Shown: positions 1 to 9,281, counted from the stretch's first letter. The stretch is DNA of 11,668 nucleotides from Kiloniellales bacterium (GCA_022360075.1 JAKSDN010000682.1:1-11668); one strand, 5' to 3'. Numbers and translations: made by a program. Notes: generated by a model not told the origin, from the sequence alone.

Positions 1-536
1 GCGCCCAAGTCGCTCCAGCAATAGGCGGTCTCGTCGAGGAGCCGGCCGGCGAAAGGCTCCTGCCGCTTCGCGCAGCTCTCGCCGCCCATGGCCTCGTAGA
101 AAAAGCGCGAAGGATTGCCCGACAGCACCCAGAGCCCGGCCGATCGAAGGCCGCTGCGATGCAGCGCGCGGAACAGACCGACCAGCAGGCGCCGGCCCAG
201 GCCCTGCCCCTGCCAGTCGGGCGCGACGTAGAGCGTGTAGACTTCGCCATCGAACGGCAAGGACGCCACGCGACAGCGGCCGGCGCTGCCGAAGCCCACG
301 ACTTGACCGCCCTGCGCGCCCGGCGCTTTCGCCACCAGCACGCCCTCGTTGTGGCCGGCGCTTTGACTCAGCAGGCGGTACCACATCAGGCGCTGCCGCG
401 CCTCGTTCATCTGCAGGAGATAGCGATCCGGCAGCAGGCCAGCATAGGTCGCGCGCCAGGTATCGACATGGACATGAGCGATCGCCGCCGCGTCCTTCGG
501 GTCAGCCGGCCGGACGTCGACCGCGAGCTCGCTCAC
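1..536 (-). CDS. GNAT family N-acetyltransferase (partial, C-terminus off the left edge)
   Basis: Predicted acyl-CoA-dependent N-acetyltransferase of the GNAT fold; the substrate cannot be read from sequence. The 178 visible residues begin VSELAVDVRPAD. They carry the beta4/motif A signature YTLYVAPDWQGQGLGRRLL (about residues 105-123), whose Q/R-x-x-G-x-G/A loop binds the acetyl-CoA pyrophosphate, and a later FFYEAMGG segment typical of the GNAT C-terminal half. The GTG start at 534-536 overlaps the TGA of the preceding GNAT gene as GTGA, and no ATG lies nearby, so translational coupling is likely. The gene is the last visible member of the guaB-rsmB-GNAT-GNAT run. It is clearly paralogous to its neighbour: both start with (V/I)RPA, have an AxYxxxLP segment, and share the xGLGRRL loop. 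Fold assignment is firm, function open. Confidence 0.88.
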   Translation of the reverse strand, partial: MSELAVDVRPADPKDAAAIAHVHVDTWRATYAGLLPDRYLLQMNEARQRLMWYRLLSQSAGHNEGVLVAKAPGAQGGQVVGFGSAGRCRVASLPFDGEVYTLYVAPDWQGQGLGRRLLVGLFRALHRSGLRSAGLWVLSGNPSRFFYEAMGGESCAKRQEPFAGRLLDETAYCWSDLG

Positions 537-1090
537 CGCCGTGTCCCGCCTTCCGGTCGGCAGGCGGCGATCAAGCCATCGAGCGGTCGCCAGGCATAGG
601 CCACGCTGGCCAAGGTCACGCCTCCGAGCGTCTCCACGTCGGCATCCACGATACGCCCGCCGAGGCGCTCGTAAAAGCGCCGCGCGACCCTCTGTCGTCG
701 ATACACCCAGAGGTAGCCGCTGCCCGCACCGCGATCGGCCAAGACCGCGGCGGCCGCGGCCATCAGGCGGCGCCCCAGACCCCCGCCCTGCCGGGCCGGA
801 TCCACGTAAATGGCAACGATCTCGCCGTCGAAGGCGGCGCCCGGCTCCTCAATCCGGCGCAGCCACACGAAGCCCGAGACCGCAGGGTCTCCGGCACGTT
901 GGGCGACAAGGACCAGCGGCGCATCGGCTTCCCGGGCGAGCAGCGCCCGCCACAGAGCGCGCCTGGCCGCGGGCTCGTAACGCGCCTTCACGTCGGCCGG
1001 CAGCCAATCGCCATAGGCCGCCAACGCCGCCGCACCGTGGACCGCCGCGATGCCGTCGGCGTCCGACGCCTGGGCAGGGCGGATTTCCAT
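533..1090 (-). CDS. GNAT family N-acetyltransferase
   Basis: Complete 185-aa predicted N-acetyltransferase starting MEIRPAQASDADGI. The acetyl-CoA-binding motif is VAIYVDPARQGGGLGRRLM at about residues 92-110, followed by a helix of alanines and a C-terminal RRFYERLGGR segment at about 137-146. The length is normal for a single-domain GNAT. I chose the ATG at 1090 because GGTGA lies five bases upstream. A GTG at 1099 overlaps the rsmB TGA as GTGA and would add three residues (VTD), so either start keeps the gene coupled to rsmB. It is a tandem paralogue of the next gene downstream, with matching landmarks along the whole length. The catalytic substrate (amine, peptide N-terminus, antibiotic) is unknown. 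Confidence 0.88.
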   Translation of the reverse strand: MEIRPAQASDADGIAAVHGAAALAAYGDWLPADVKARYEPAARRALWRALLAREADAPLVLVAQRAGDPAVSGFVWLRRIEEPGAAFDGEIVAIYVDPARQGGGLGRRLMAAAAAVLADRGAGSGYLWVYRRQRVARRFYERLGGRIVDADVETLGGVTLASVAYAWRPLDGLIAACRPEGGTRR

Positions 1091-1095
1091 GTCCG

Positions 1096-2400
1096 TCACC
1101 GGCCATCCCGGCGTTCGAGGATGGCGACGTAGAAGCCGTCGGTGCCGTGGCGGGCCGGCATGAGCTGCAGATCGGGCCGATCGCTCGGACAGGGTCCGTC
1201 GAGCGGCGCGACCCAAGTCTTCTCGACGGGCACCTGAGCGAAGTCCGGCGTCGCCTCCAGGAAACGCGAGACGCGGTCGCGGTTCTCGCAGGCGAGCAAC
1301 GAGCAGGTGGCATAGACCAGGCGCCCGCCAGGCTTCACCAGACCGGCGGCCTGGACCAGCAGGCGGCTTTGCAGATCGACCAGATCCTCCAAATCGCCGG
1401 ACGCCAAGCGCCAGCGGGCATCCGGCTGGCGCCGCCAGGCGCCCGAGCCCGAGCAAGGCGCATCGACAAGGACCCGGTCGAACCGGCCGGCGGCCTCTTC
1501 GAGCCAGGGGTCGTCGGGGCCGGCCAAGCCGTGACTCTCGACGCAGGTCACGCCGGAACGGGCCAGCCGCGGCCGGGCGCGGTCCAGGCGCCGCGCGTCG
1601 CGGTCCAAGGCGACCAGCCGTCCCCGGTTCGCCATGCTGGCCGCCAGGGCCAAGGTCTTGCCGCCCGCCCCGGCGCAGAAATCGGCCACGGCCATGTCGG
1701 GCCGGGCATCGGTCAGCAGCGCGGCGATCTGCGAGGCCTCGTCCTGAACCTCGACCCAGCCGTCCCGAAAGGCCCGGGTCGCGGGCAGCACGCTGCGGCC
1801 TTGAAGCCGCAGGCCGAGCGGCGAGTAGGGGGTCGGCGCGGCCGTCAGGCCCTCCTCCGCCAGGGCCTGGCGCGCCCGCTCCCGATCGCAGCGCAGACCG
1901 TTGACCCGCAGGTCGAGCGGCGCCTCGCGTGTCAGCGCGGCGAGCTCGGCATCCAGATCGGGGCCGAGATCTTCGTGCAGCGCCGGATAGAGCCAGACCG
2001 GCACCTCGCCCGCGACCCAAGGCGCCTGCTCCGGATGATGGATACTCTGGCCACACAGGGCCGACAGGGTCGCGCGTTCTCCATCACTCAATGGCGCTGG
2101 GCCGTAGCGGCCGCCGTCGAACAGGCCGGAAGCCTTCTCCCCCTCCGGTCCCAAGGCGGTCCAGGCCAGCACGCGGCTGCGCGCCGTTTCCGACTCGCTC
2201 CCGACACGCTGCAACCACCAGGTCAGCCGGGCGCGGTGGCGCAGCACGCCGAAGAAAATGTCAGAGATCGCCCGGCGGTCTTTGGAGCCGATGTAGCGGC
2301 GCTCGCGGAAATAGCGGCCGGCGATCTGATCGGCGGGCTGCGCGGCCGTCATCGCCTCGAGCAGCTCGATGGCCGCCTGGACCCGCGCCGCCGGGGTCAC
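1096..2400 (-). CDS. rsmB: RsmB/NOP family 16S rRNA (cytosine-C5) methyltransferase
   Basis: SAM-dependent RNA m5C methyltransferase, most likely the enzyme for 16S rRNA C967 (E. coli numbering). It has 434 aa, close to the usual RsmB length. The N-terminal ~150 residues resemble the NusB-like RNA-binding domain (KDRRAISDIFFGVLRHR around 40-56). The catalytic half shows VQDEASQ (218-224), SAM motif I ADFCAGAGGKT (239-249), and the two family cysteines: C316 in DAPCSGSG (motif IV) and C366 in ATCSLL (motif VI). It ends in GFYVAILER. Start is GTG at 2400; an in-frame TAG eight codons upstream, within the end of the inverted-repeat element, prevents a longer reading. No good Shine-Dalgarno is visible. 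guaB lies upstream on the same strand, an association common in alphaproteobacteria; here a 268-bp element has intervened. RsmB versus another NOP-type paralogue cannot be fully settled. Confidence 0.9.
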   Translation of the reverse strand: MTPAARVQAAIELLEAMTAAQPADQIAGRYFRERRYIGSKDRRAISDIFFGVLRHRARLTWWLQRVGSESETARSRVLAWTALGPEGEKASGLFDGGRYGPAPLSDGERATLSALCGQSIHHPEQAPWVAGEVPVWLYPALHEDLGPDLDAELAALTREAPLDLRVNGLRCDRERARQALAEEGLTAAPTPYSPLGLRLQGRSVLPATRAFRDGWVEVQDEASQIAALLTDARPDMAVADFCAGAGGKTLALAASMANRGRLVALDRDARRLDRARPRLARSGVTCVESHGLAGPDDPWLEEAAGRFDRVLVDAPCSGSGAWRRQPDARWRLASGDLEDLVDLQSRLLVQAAGLVKPGGRLVYATCSLLACENRDRVSRFLEATPDFAQVPVEKTWVAPLDGPCPSDRPDLQLMPARHGTDGFYVAILERRDGR

Positions 2401-2460
2401 GGCGGCGACCCGAAAGGACGGGGCCTAGTACCCACTATCACAAGAGGATGATACGTGTGA

Positions 2461-2554
2461 TCGCTGGTCTTGGCTTTTGGGTAGGAGAGGACGCGCCGGC
2501 GGTGTTGACCACCGTCAAGCCTTCTCGACGCCCGCCAAAAGCCAAGAGCAGCGA
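2461..2554. repeat. Left inner hairpin of the Y-shaped element
   Basis: The 20-base arms 2461-2480 and 2535-2554 pair with one mismatch (TCGCTGgTCTTGGCTTTTGG against TCGCTGcTCTTGGCTTTTGG). Inside, CGGTG and CACCG around 2510-2525 form a small apical stem with a 5-base loop, and GAGAGG/CCTTCTC can pair imperfectly between the two. Confidence 0.75.
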
Positions 2555-2562
2555 CCGTCAGG

Positions 2563-2656
2563 CGCCGCTCTCCGCCCCTCGGACGTCGTCGCGCGATTCT
2601 TGTGGTGGGCCACACCACGGCGAACCGCGCTCCTAGCCGAGGGGCGGAGAGCGGCG
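2563..2656. repeat. Right inner hairpin of the Y-shaped element
   Basis: The arms 2563-2582 and 2637-2656 are perfect 20-base complements. Within them GCGCG (2591-2595) can pair with CGCGC (2626-2630), and GTGGTG (2602-2607) with CACCAC (2613-2618) around a 5-base loop. The stem therefore continues almost to the tip. Confidence 0.75.
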
Positions 2657-2688
2657 TCACACGTGTCATCCTCTTGTGATAGTGGGTA

Positions 2689-4816
<2,128 letters not shown>

Positions 4817-4864
4817 GGAACGCCTCACTCTCGTCATATGTCATGGACGGCAATCGAAGGCTGT

Positions 4865-4870
4865 AGCCTA
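4865..4870 (-). promoter_or_regulatory. Putative -10 element of the usp promoter
   Basis: TAGGCT on the minus strand matches the TAnnnT -10 pattern. The implied transcription start near 4858 puts the palindrome centre (4899.5) at -41.5, the class II activation position of CRP/FNR-family regulators. The hexamer was sought after the box was found, so part of the fit is by selection. Confidence 0.45.
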
Positions 4871-4892
4871 GCGAAGCGGCGCCCGCCAAGCC

Positions 4893-4906
4893 TTGACCCA
4901 GGTCAA
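4893..4906 (-). promoter_or_regulatory. FNR/FixK-type operator upstream of the universal stress protein gene
   Basis: TTGACCTGGGTCAA on the minus strand is a perfect TTGAC-N4-GTCAA palindrome, matching the TTGA-N6-TCAA core recognised by FNR, FixK, Anr and Dnr regulators. It lies 84 bases before the usp start codon and overlaps the last codons of rlmE, whose stop is at 4903-4905. Regulation of Usp genes by this family is established in other proteobacteria; here it is inferred. Confidence 0.6.
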
Positions 4907-5640
4907 GATCCGTCGTCCGGCGGTCCTCCGCGGAACCCTGTCGCGACGACGTAAAGCTCGGCGGACTCCTTGCGGCTCGCCGGCGGCTTGACGTGGCGCA
5001 CCTTCTCGAAGCCGCGCTTGAGGCGCGCGAGCAGGCCTTGCTCGCTGCCGCCCTGAAAGACCTTCGCGACGAAGCAGCCGCCCGGCACCAGCACTTGCTC
5101 GGCGAAGTCCAGGGCCGCCTCGGCCAGGGCCACGATGCGCAGGTGATCCGTCGCGGCATGGCCCGTGGCCGGCGCCGCCATGTCCGACATGACCACATCC
5201 GCCGGTCCTTCGAGCAGGGCGCGCAGGCGGGCCGGTGCCGCCTCGTCGAAGAAGTCCATCTCGACGAAGAGGGCGCCGGCCAGGCTCTCGATCGCCGCGA
5301 TGTCGAGTCCGACCACCCGTCCCTTCGGCCCGCAGCGCTCGACCGCCACCTGCGACCAGCCGCCGGGCGCGGCACCCAGGTCGACGACCTGCGCGCCCGG
5401 CTTCAGGATCCGGCACTTGTCGTCGATCTGCGCGAGCTTGAAGGCGGCGCGGGAGCGGTAGCCGCGGCGCCGCGCCTCGGCCACGTAGGGATCGTTCAAC
5501 TGCCGCTTCAGCCAGCGAGTCGAAGAAGTCTTGCGGCCCTTTGCCGTGCGCACGCGCTCGCTGAGCTGCCGGCCGCTCGAGCCACCGCCGCGTCGGTCCG
5601 ATCTGCCACCTCCGCCGCCGCGCCGCCGGCCGTTCGTCAT
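4903..5640 (-). CDS. rlmE: 23S rRNA (uridine-2'-O) methyltransferase RlmE/FtsJ
   Basis: SAM-dependent 2'-O-methyltransferase that modifies U2552 in the A-loop of 23S rRNA (E. coli numbering), late in 50S assembly. It has 245 aa. After an Arg/Gly-rich basic tail (residues 1-40, presumably disordered and RNA-contacting) the RrmJ core begins. The SAM loop is [13 protein letters not shown] (85-97). The K-D-K-E catalytic tetrad is complete: K68 in SRAAFKL, D153 in SDMAAP, K193 in AKVFQG, E228 in SAELY. The spacing parallels K38/D124/K164/E199 of E. coli. The ATG at 5640 overlaps the upstream phosphatase gene's TGA as ATGA, so the two are translationally coupled. The 3' end holds the FixK/FNR-type box for usp. 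Confidence 0.96.
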   Translation of the reverse strand: MTNGRRRGGGGGRSDRRGGGSSGRQLSERVRTAKGRKTSSTRWLKRQLNDPYVAEARRRGYRSRAAFKLAQIDDKCRILKPGAQVVDLGAAPGGWSQVAVERCGPKGRVVGLDIAAIESLAGALFVEMDFFDEAAPARLRALLEGPADVVMSDMAAPATGHAATDHLRIVALAEAALDFAEQVLVPGGCFVAKVFQGGSEQGLLARLKRGFEKVRHVKPPASRKESAELYVVATGFRGGPPDDGS

Positions 5641-6734
5641 CCGGCCGCGGAGTTCCAGGCTCGCTCGTCGCGGCGCCGGCGCCCGGCGGCGTGCCGGTCA
5701 TGGCGGATCAGGCTGAAGAGGATGCCTTCGCGCAGGCCGCGGTCGGCGACGCGCAGCCGTCCGACCGGCCAGGCGCGGCAGATCGCCTCCAGGATCGCGC
5801 AGCCCGCGACCACCAGGTCAGCCCGTTCGGCACCGATGCAGGGATGCCCCACCCGCTGGTCGTACGGCATGCCGACGATGCGTCGGCTCAGGCTCGCGAC
5901 CGAGTCGAAATCGAGGTAGGAGCCGTCGACCCGTGCCCGGTCGTAGCGCGGCAGGTTCTTCTGGATGCCGGACAGGGTCGTGACCGTGCCGGAGGTGCCG
6001 AGCATCTGAAGCTGGCCGTTCTCCACGCGTTTCGAGAGACCGTTGCGGCCCTCGAAGGGCGCGAGCGCCTCGACCACCTCCTCGACCATGGCGTCATAGG
6101 CCGTCTCGGGAATATCGATGCCGCCATAGCGCTCGGTCAGACTGACGACGCCCAGGGGAACCGACAGCCAGTCGACGATCTCGGGCGGCGGCTGGCGCCA
6201 GCCGGGCCGGTCACCGTCGATCGGCTGGACCGTGAGCCAGCTCACCTCGGTGCTGCCGCCGCCGATGTCGAAGATGAGAGCGTGAGAGACGGTCGGGTCG
6301 AGCAGCGGCGCGCAGCCGTAGAGGCCGAGGCTCGCTTCCTCGCTGTTGGAGATGATCTCGAGCTTGACCCCGACGTCGCGCTCGACCCGCTCGACGAAGA
6401 AGCGGCAGTTGCAGGCCCGGCGGCAGGCCTCCGTCGCCACGGCCCGGGCGCGGGTGACCCGGTGCCGATCCATCTTGCGCGCGCAGATCTTGAGCGCCTC
6501 GATCGTGCGGGTCATGGCCGCCTCGGAAAGCCGGCCGTTGACGGACAGGCCCTCGCCCAGGCGGACGATGCGGGAGAAGGCGTCGACCACGCGAAAGCCC
6601 TCGGCCGTCGGCCGCGCGATCAGCAGGCGGCAGTTGTTGGTCCCGAGATCGATCGCGGCATAGGTCTCCCGCGATCGGGATTCCCCGTTTTGCCGCCGGC
6701 GTCTCCTCGGCCGCCGGTTGTCCGGGCTTGTCAC
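5637..6734 (-). CDS. ppx: Ppx/GppA family exopolyphosphatase / pppGpp phosphohydrolase
   Basis: Member of the ASKHA phosphotransferase superfamily that hydrolyses terminal phosphates of polyphosphate and/or pppGpp; which one it prefers cannot be told from sequence. It has 365 aa, the short form without the C-terminal HD-like domain of E. coli Ppx/GppA. After an Arg-rich N-tail come phosphate-1 loop [13 protein letters not shown] (26-38), a conserved [11 protein letters not shown] region (130-140) with the probable catalytic glutamate, and phosphate-2 loop [10 protein letters not shown] (156-165). A later GTSGT motif belongs to the nucleotide/polyphosphate site. GTG at 6734 is chosen with GGGGA about ten bases upstream; TTG at 6737 is the alternative. 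It is coupled to rlmE through ATGA. In alphaproteobacteria this gene pair is commonly adjacent, linking stringent or polyphosphate metabolism with ribosome maturation. Confidence 0.93.
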   Translation of the reverse strand: MTSPDNRRPRRRRRQNGESRSRETYAAIDLGTNNCRLLIARPTAEGFRVVDAFSRIVRLGEGLSVNGRLSEAAMTRTIEALKICARKMDRHRVTRARAVATEACRRACNCRFFVERVERDVGVKLEIISNSEEASLGLYGCAPLLDPTVSHALIFDIGGGSTEVSWLTVQPIDGDRPGWRQPPPEIVDWLSVPLGVVSLTERYGGIDIPETAYDAMVEEVVEALAPFEGRNGLSKRVENGQLQMLGTSGTVTTLSGIQKNLPRYDRARVDGSYLDFDSVASLSRRIVGMPYDQRVGHPCIGAERADLVVAGCAILEAICRAWPVGRLRVADRGLREGILFSLIRHDRHAAGRRRRDERAWNSAAG

Positions 6735-6975
6735 CAAGATAAGGTCCCCGTTGGCGCGCCAGGGTTTCGCTCAAGGACCCCGGCTGGCTTGCTTTTGCCG
6801 CCATCCTAGCCCCAGCCCGGCCACGGCACCAGCCCACAGAGGGAAACATCCCCAACGGAGACCGTTTCCGCTCAAGCGCCAACGGTTGAAATCGCCCCCC
6901 GGATGGGACTAGATAAGGAGATCGTTAACGCGCCCGGCCTTATCACCACGGGTGCCTGGCGATTTCCGACCCCGC
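6735..6975. other. Divergent intergenic region between ppx and tRNA-Gln
   Basis: This 241-base gap separates the minus-strand ppx start from the plus-strand tRNA. It contains the putative tRNA promoter (6886-6915) and, on the minus strand, a possible -10 (TAGGAT, 6808-6803) for ppx without a clear -35. I see no gene or terminator here. Confidence 0.5.
6886..6915 (+). promoter_or_regulatory. Putative sigma70 promoter of tRNA-Gln
   Basis: TTGAAA (6886-6891), an 18-base spacer, then TAGATA (6910-6915). The predicted transcript begins near 6922, about 54 bases before the mature tRNA, a plausible 5' leader for RNase P removal. Confidence 0.5.
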
Positions 6976-7049
6976 TGGGGGATAGTTTAACGGTAGAACT
7001 GCCGGCTCTGGACCGGCCAGTCCAGGTTCGAATCCTGGTCCCCCAGCCA
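6976..7049 (+). tRNA. tRNA-Gln (anticodon CTG)
   Basis: Complete cloverleaf of 74 nt including an encoded CCA. Acceptor stem TGGGGGA pairs with TCCCCCA, followed by discriminator G and CCA at 7047-7049. The anticodon arm is GCCGG-CTCTGGA-CCGGC, with anticodon CTG reading CAG. The T arm is CCAGG-TTCGAAT-CCTGG. The T-A first pair and G discriminator are typical of glutamine tRNAs. It sits at the boundary between the housekeeping block and phage-like DNA; tRNA 3' ends are common integrase targets, but no second copy of its 3' end is visible in the window. Confidence 0.97.
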
Positions 7050-7102
7050 CGCTTCTATTTCTCATACATTACAACAGTTTAGCCCCTCCGGCAATCCCGG
7101 TG

Positions 7103-7137
7103 TAGGGACACATTGTAGGCGTAAATAGGTACACATT
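7103..7137 (+). repeat. Imperfect direct repeat downstream of the tRNA
   Basis: TAGGGACACATT (7103-7114) and TAGGTACACATT (7126-7137) differ at one of twelve bases and start 23 bases apart, about two helical turns. They lie in the 128-base gap between the tRNA and the virion gene. They could be binding sites for a recombinase or regulator, or a fragment of an old insertion-sequence end. Confidence 0.45.
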
Positions 7138-7177
7138 TCGCCTGCGCAAACCATCGCTCAACAAAGGACAAGAGACC

Positions 7178-8965
7178 ATGCCACGACGGGTAGCGAGGCT
7201 CCCGCGACCACCCCGCTTGCGCCCTCAAGCACGCGCAGTGAACACCTTCGTTCTTCCCCGGCGCCCCCCGCAAGCCGGCCAACCAGCGGAGGATAACACC
7301 CTCACCCAACTTGCCCGTGCGCTCGCTGATTTCGAGCCGGCCTTGAACCGCTTCATCACGGCGAAAGATACGAAAGCTCGCGAGCAGGCGGAGAAGCAAG
7401 CTCGGGCGGACCGCCTCCGGAACAAGCTGTCGTTCGCCGAAGCGGTTAGAACCGGTCAGGTCCCAGCCGGCGCGAACCCCTACTACGTCCAGGAGTACCA
7501 ACGCGTAGACGGGGAGATCACCGCTCAGACTGCCTACCACGCATACCTCACGCAGGCGTGGCAGAACTCCGATCTACACAGCCGGCCTTTCCAGGATGAA
7601 TTCGAGGCGGCGCAAGCCTTCTCAGATTTTGCCGATCAGGCCCGTAGCGAGTTCTTGAAGACCGCAGGGTCTGACAGCGTCGATTGGCTCGAAGGTTTCG
7701 ACCGAAGGCGGGCAGGCGTCGAGACCGCAGTGTCCTCTGCAAACATCCAACAACGCCTAAAGGTGAACGAGGCCCGCTTTGAGGCCGCCACGGGCCTCCT
7801 CATCAATGAGACGTTGGCCGCCGAGGGCCTCTCCACCGAAGAACGGATTGACCGTATCCAGGCCCTATTCAAAGACCGATCCGGTCAATTCGGCATGAGC
7901 GGCACGAAGTTCAACGAACTGGTAGCGGATCAGATTGTGGCGGCATCCCTCCAAGCGGCCAATGACGGTAACATCCAAGCGGCCCTCGATGTCATCGAGC
8001 TAGCGGATCAGATCACCGCTGGAACCGGCAAGCTCTCCGGCCTCCCCAAGATCAAGGATCAGCTAGAGGAGGCTGAGCTTCGTATCACCCGCATCCAGCA
8101 GCAGCGTGAAGAACTAGAGCGCTCTCGCATCCGTTGGGGCTGGTCCATCGATGACCGGGAATGGTCCCTCAAGGCCCGCAGATGGCAGACAGAAGACCGT
8201 GAATACACTCTCGGGGAACGCCAGAGGGCCGAGAGCGAGCGAGATGACAGACGCGCCCGCGACATGGCCTTCTCAGACGCCGCTATGGAGATTATCAAAG
8301 ACCCCGAGGCGGACCACACGGACATGCTGGCGGACATGGCAGCACAGCCGAACCTGGCCCCGCTCGTGTCCAGCCTCCAGGCCCTGCAGTCTCAGCGGAT
8401 CAGCCTAGACGAGCACGTTGAAGAAAATCCGGAAGAGATCGGCGCGCTAAAGGTCGCCATAGCCCAAGGTCAAGCTGGTCCCGGCGACATCGCTCTTTTG
8501 ATCGAAGCGCAGCGGATATCCACACCGCGGGCGATGGAACTAATCAACGATTGGGTCAAGGCTGACCGATTCGAGAGGACGATGAACAACGTCCAGGCGG
8601 ATGTAGAGCGCATCATCCGCGACGGCACAGCCCAGGGCCGCCGTTCCATCGCCGGCAGTGACGAGTTTGGTTCCCCTGCTACCGCAACCATCGCCGCTCA
8701 AGCTCAAGCGGACTACGAGATGCTTATGTTGGAGTGGCTCGTAGCTAACCCACAGGCTTCCCGGTTGGAGGCCATGCGTCAGCGGTCGGAAATCCTCGAG
8801 ATGATCATCAACGATCCGCAGTACTCCACGGATGACGCTGAAGCGAGGGCACTTGAGGGCACGGGCCGACCGCCCTTCAGGACGCCGGAGGAAGCGAGAG
8901 CCGAACGAGCGCGGGCCGCTCAAGGCAACATCTTCGATGGCATGGCCTTAGAGGAGCAGGAATGA
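7178..8965 (+). CDS. Podovirus-type internal virion / structural protein
   Basis: Hydrophilic 595-aa protein with no signal peptide or membrane span. The basic, proline-rich N-terminus (MPRRVARLPRPPRLRP) leads into a helical domain. The stretch at about residues 83-130 (LSFAEAVRTGQVPAGANPYYVQEYQRVDG) resembles the conserved G-x-(L/I/V)-P-x-GA-(S/N)-P-(W/Y) segment in internal virion proteins of T7-like and marine podoviruses. A strongly charged helical, probably coiled-coil segment spans about 290-365, and the C-terminus is Ala/Glu-rich. In T7-type virions such core proteins are ejected with the DNA and help form the trans-envelope channel; that role here is inference. Start at 7178 has AAAGGA nine bases upstream. 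The stop overlaps the next ATG as ATGA, as in phage structural operons. Family recognition is from memory of sequence patterns, so the exact name is uncertain. Confidence 0.68.
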   Translation: MPRRVARLPRPPRLRPQARAVNTFVLPRRPPQAGQPAEDNTLTQLARALADFEPALNRFITAKDTKAREQAEKQARADRLRNKLSFAEAVRTGQVPAGANPYYVQEYQRVDGEITAQTAYHAYLTQAWQNSDLHSRPFQDEFEAAQAFSDFADQARSEFLKTAGSDSVDWLEGFDRRRAGVETAVSSANIQQRLKVNEARFEAATGLLINETLAAEGLSTEERIDRIQALFKDRSGQFGMSGTKFNELVADQIVAASLQAANDGNIQAALDVIELADQITAGTGKLSGLPKIKDQLEEAELRITRIQQQREELERSRIRWGWSIDDREWSLKARRWQTEDREYTLGERQRAESERDDRRARDMAFSDAAMEIIKDPEADHTDMLADMAAQPNLAPLVSSLQALQSQRISLDEHVEENPEEIGALKVAIAQGQAGPGDIALLIEAQRISTPRAMELINDWVKADRFERTMNNVQADVERIIRDGTAQGRRSIAGSDEFGSPATATIAAQAQADYEMLMLEWLVANPQASRLEAMRQRSEILEMIINDPQYSTDDAEARALEGTGRPPFRTPEEARAERARAAQGNIFDGMALEEQE

Positions 8966-9144
8966 AACCTTCACCGGAAGCTTGGGACCTCAGGTACTCG
9001 ACATTCGATTAGGCCGTCGATTTTGAGGCGAGGTTTGGGGAAGGTGGCGGCAGCCGTCCTTCCCCTCGCCAGCTTGAATTGGTGTACAGGGAAGACAGAA
9101 AGTCGCCGCAGAGAACGTTGCAAGCGTTGGAGGGAAAGTCTTGA
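8962..9144 (+). pseudogene. Broken start of the next phage gene (16 codons, then TAG)
   Basis: An ATG overlapping the virion gene's stop (ATGA) has GAGGAG five bases upstream and reads MKPSPEAWDLRYSTFD before a TAG at 9010-9012. The same frame stays open beyond the TAG to a TGA at 9142-9144. That continuation, beginning AVDFEARFGEGG and including RQLELVYREDRKSPQ, looks more protein-like than random. The simplest view is a downstream virion gene hit by an amber mutation (GAG or CAG to TAG would do it) and then cut off by deletion. Alternatively the 16-aa peptide is a leftover with no function. The antisense ORF at 9009-9281 overlaps most of it, and both cannot be constrained protein over their whole length. 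Confidence 0.45.
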
Positions 9145-9281
9145 GAGACACCGGCAAAAAGGCCGGCGGGCGACCCGAGCGACACGTAGTTCTGAGCGAT
9201 CAGGCGCCCTTCACGGTACGCCTTGCGGGCCGCTTCCTTGACCTCAGGGAGCGTGATGTGTTGTGGGGTGTAGGTGGCCAT
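9009..9281 (-). CDS. Small hypothetical protein, probably C-terminally truncated
   Basis: 90-aa ORF starting MATYTPQHITLPEVKEAARK, with GGAG eight bases upstream, directly after the stop of the preceding small gene (TGAATG). The first ~30 residues are a plausible folded start: polar, with helix-forming LPEVKEAARKAYREGRL. The remainder, rich in Ser, Pro and Asn with a C-terminal RLPPPSPNLASKSTA, looks like out-of-family sequence. I suspect the true gene was cut around 9145-9195 and now reads into unrelated DNA. No function is recognised. It is the second gene of a two-gene minus-strand unit inside the phage-like block, tail-to-tail with the broken phage gene. Confidence 0.5.
   Translation of the reverse strand: MATYTPQHITLPEVKEAARKAYREGRLIAQNYVSLGSPAGLFAGVSQDFPSNACNVLCGDFLSSLYTNSSWRGEGRLPPPSPNLASKSTA

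Noticed and set aside
541..2451. Long plus-strand open frame opposite rsmB and the GNAT genes
   Set aside because: Arg/Pro/Gly-rich translation with no domain, antisense to well-supported genes; a typical high-GC mirror frame.
6211..6882. Minus-strand 223-aa open frame overlapping ppx
   Set aside because: It is a shifted frame of ppx with an overlong, poorly composed N-terminus; the ppx frame carries all the family motifs.
7050..7177. Search for an attL-like duplicate of the tRNA 3' end or a terminator after the tRNA
   Set aside because: No second copy of the T-arm/acceptor sequence and no hairpin plus T tract is visible in the window.
9162..9180. Short CCGGC/GCCGG hairpin near the deletion junction as a terminator
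   Set aside because: Only five paired bases and the T run lies in the loop rather than after the stem.
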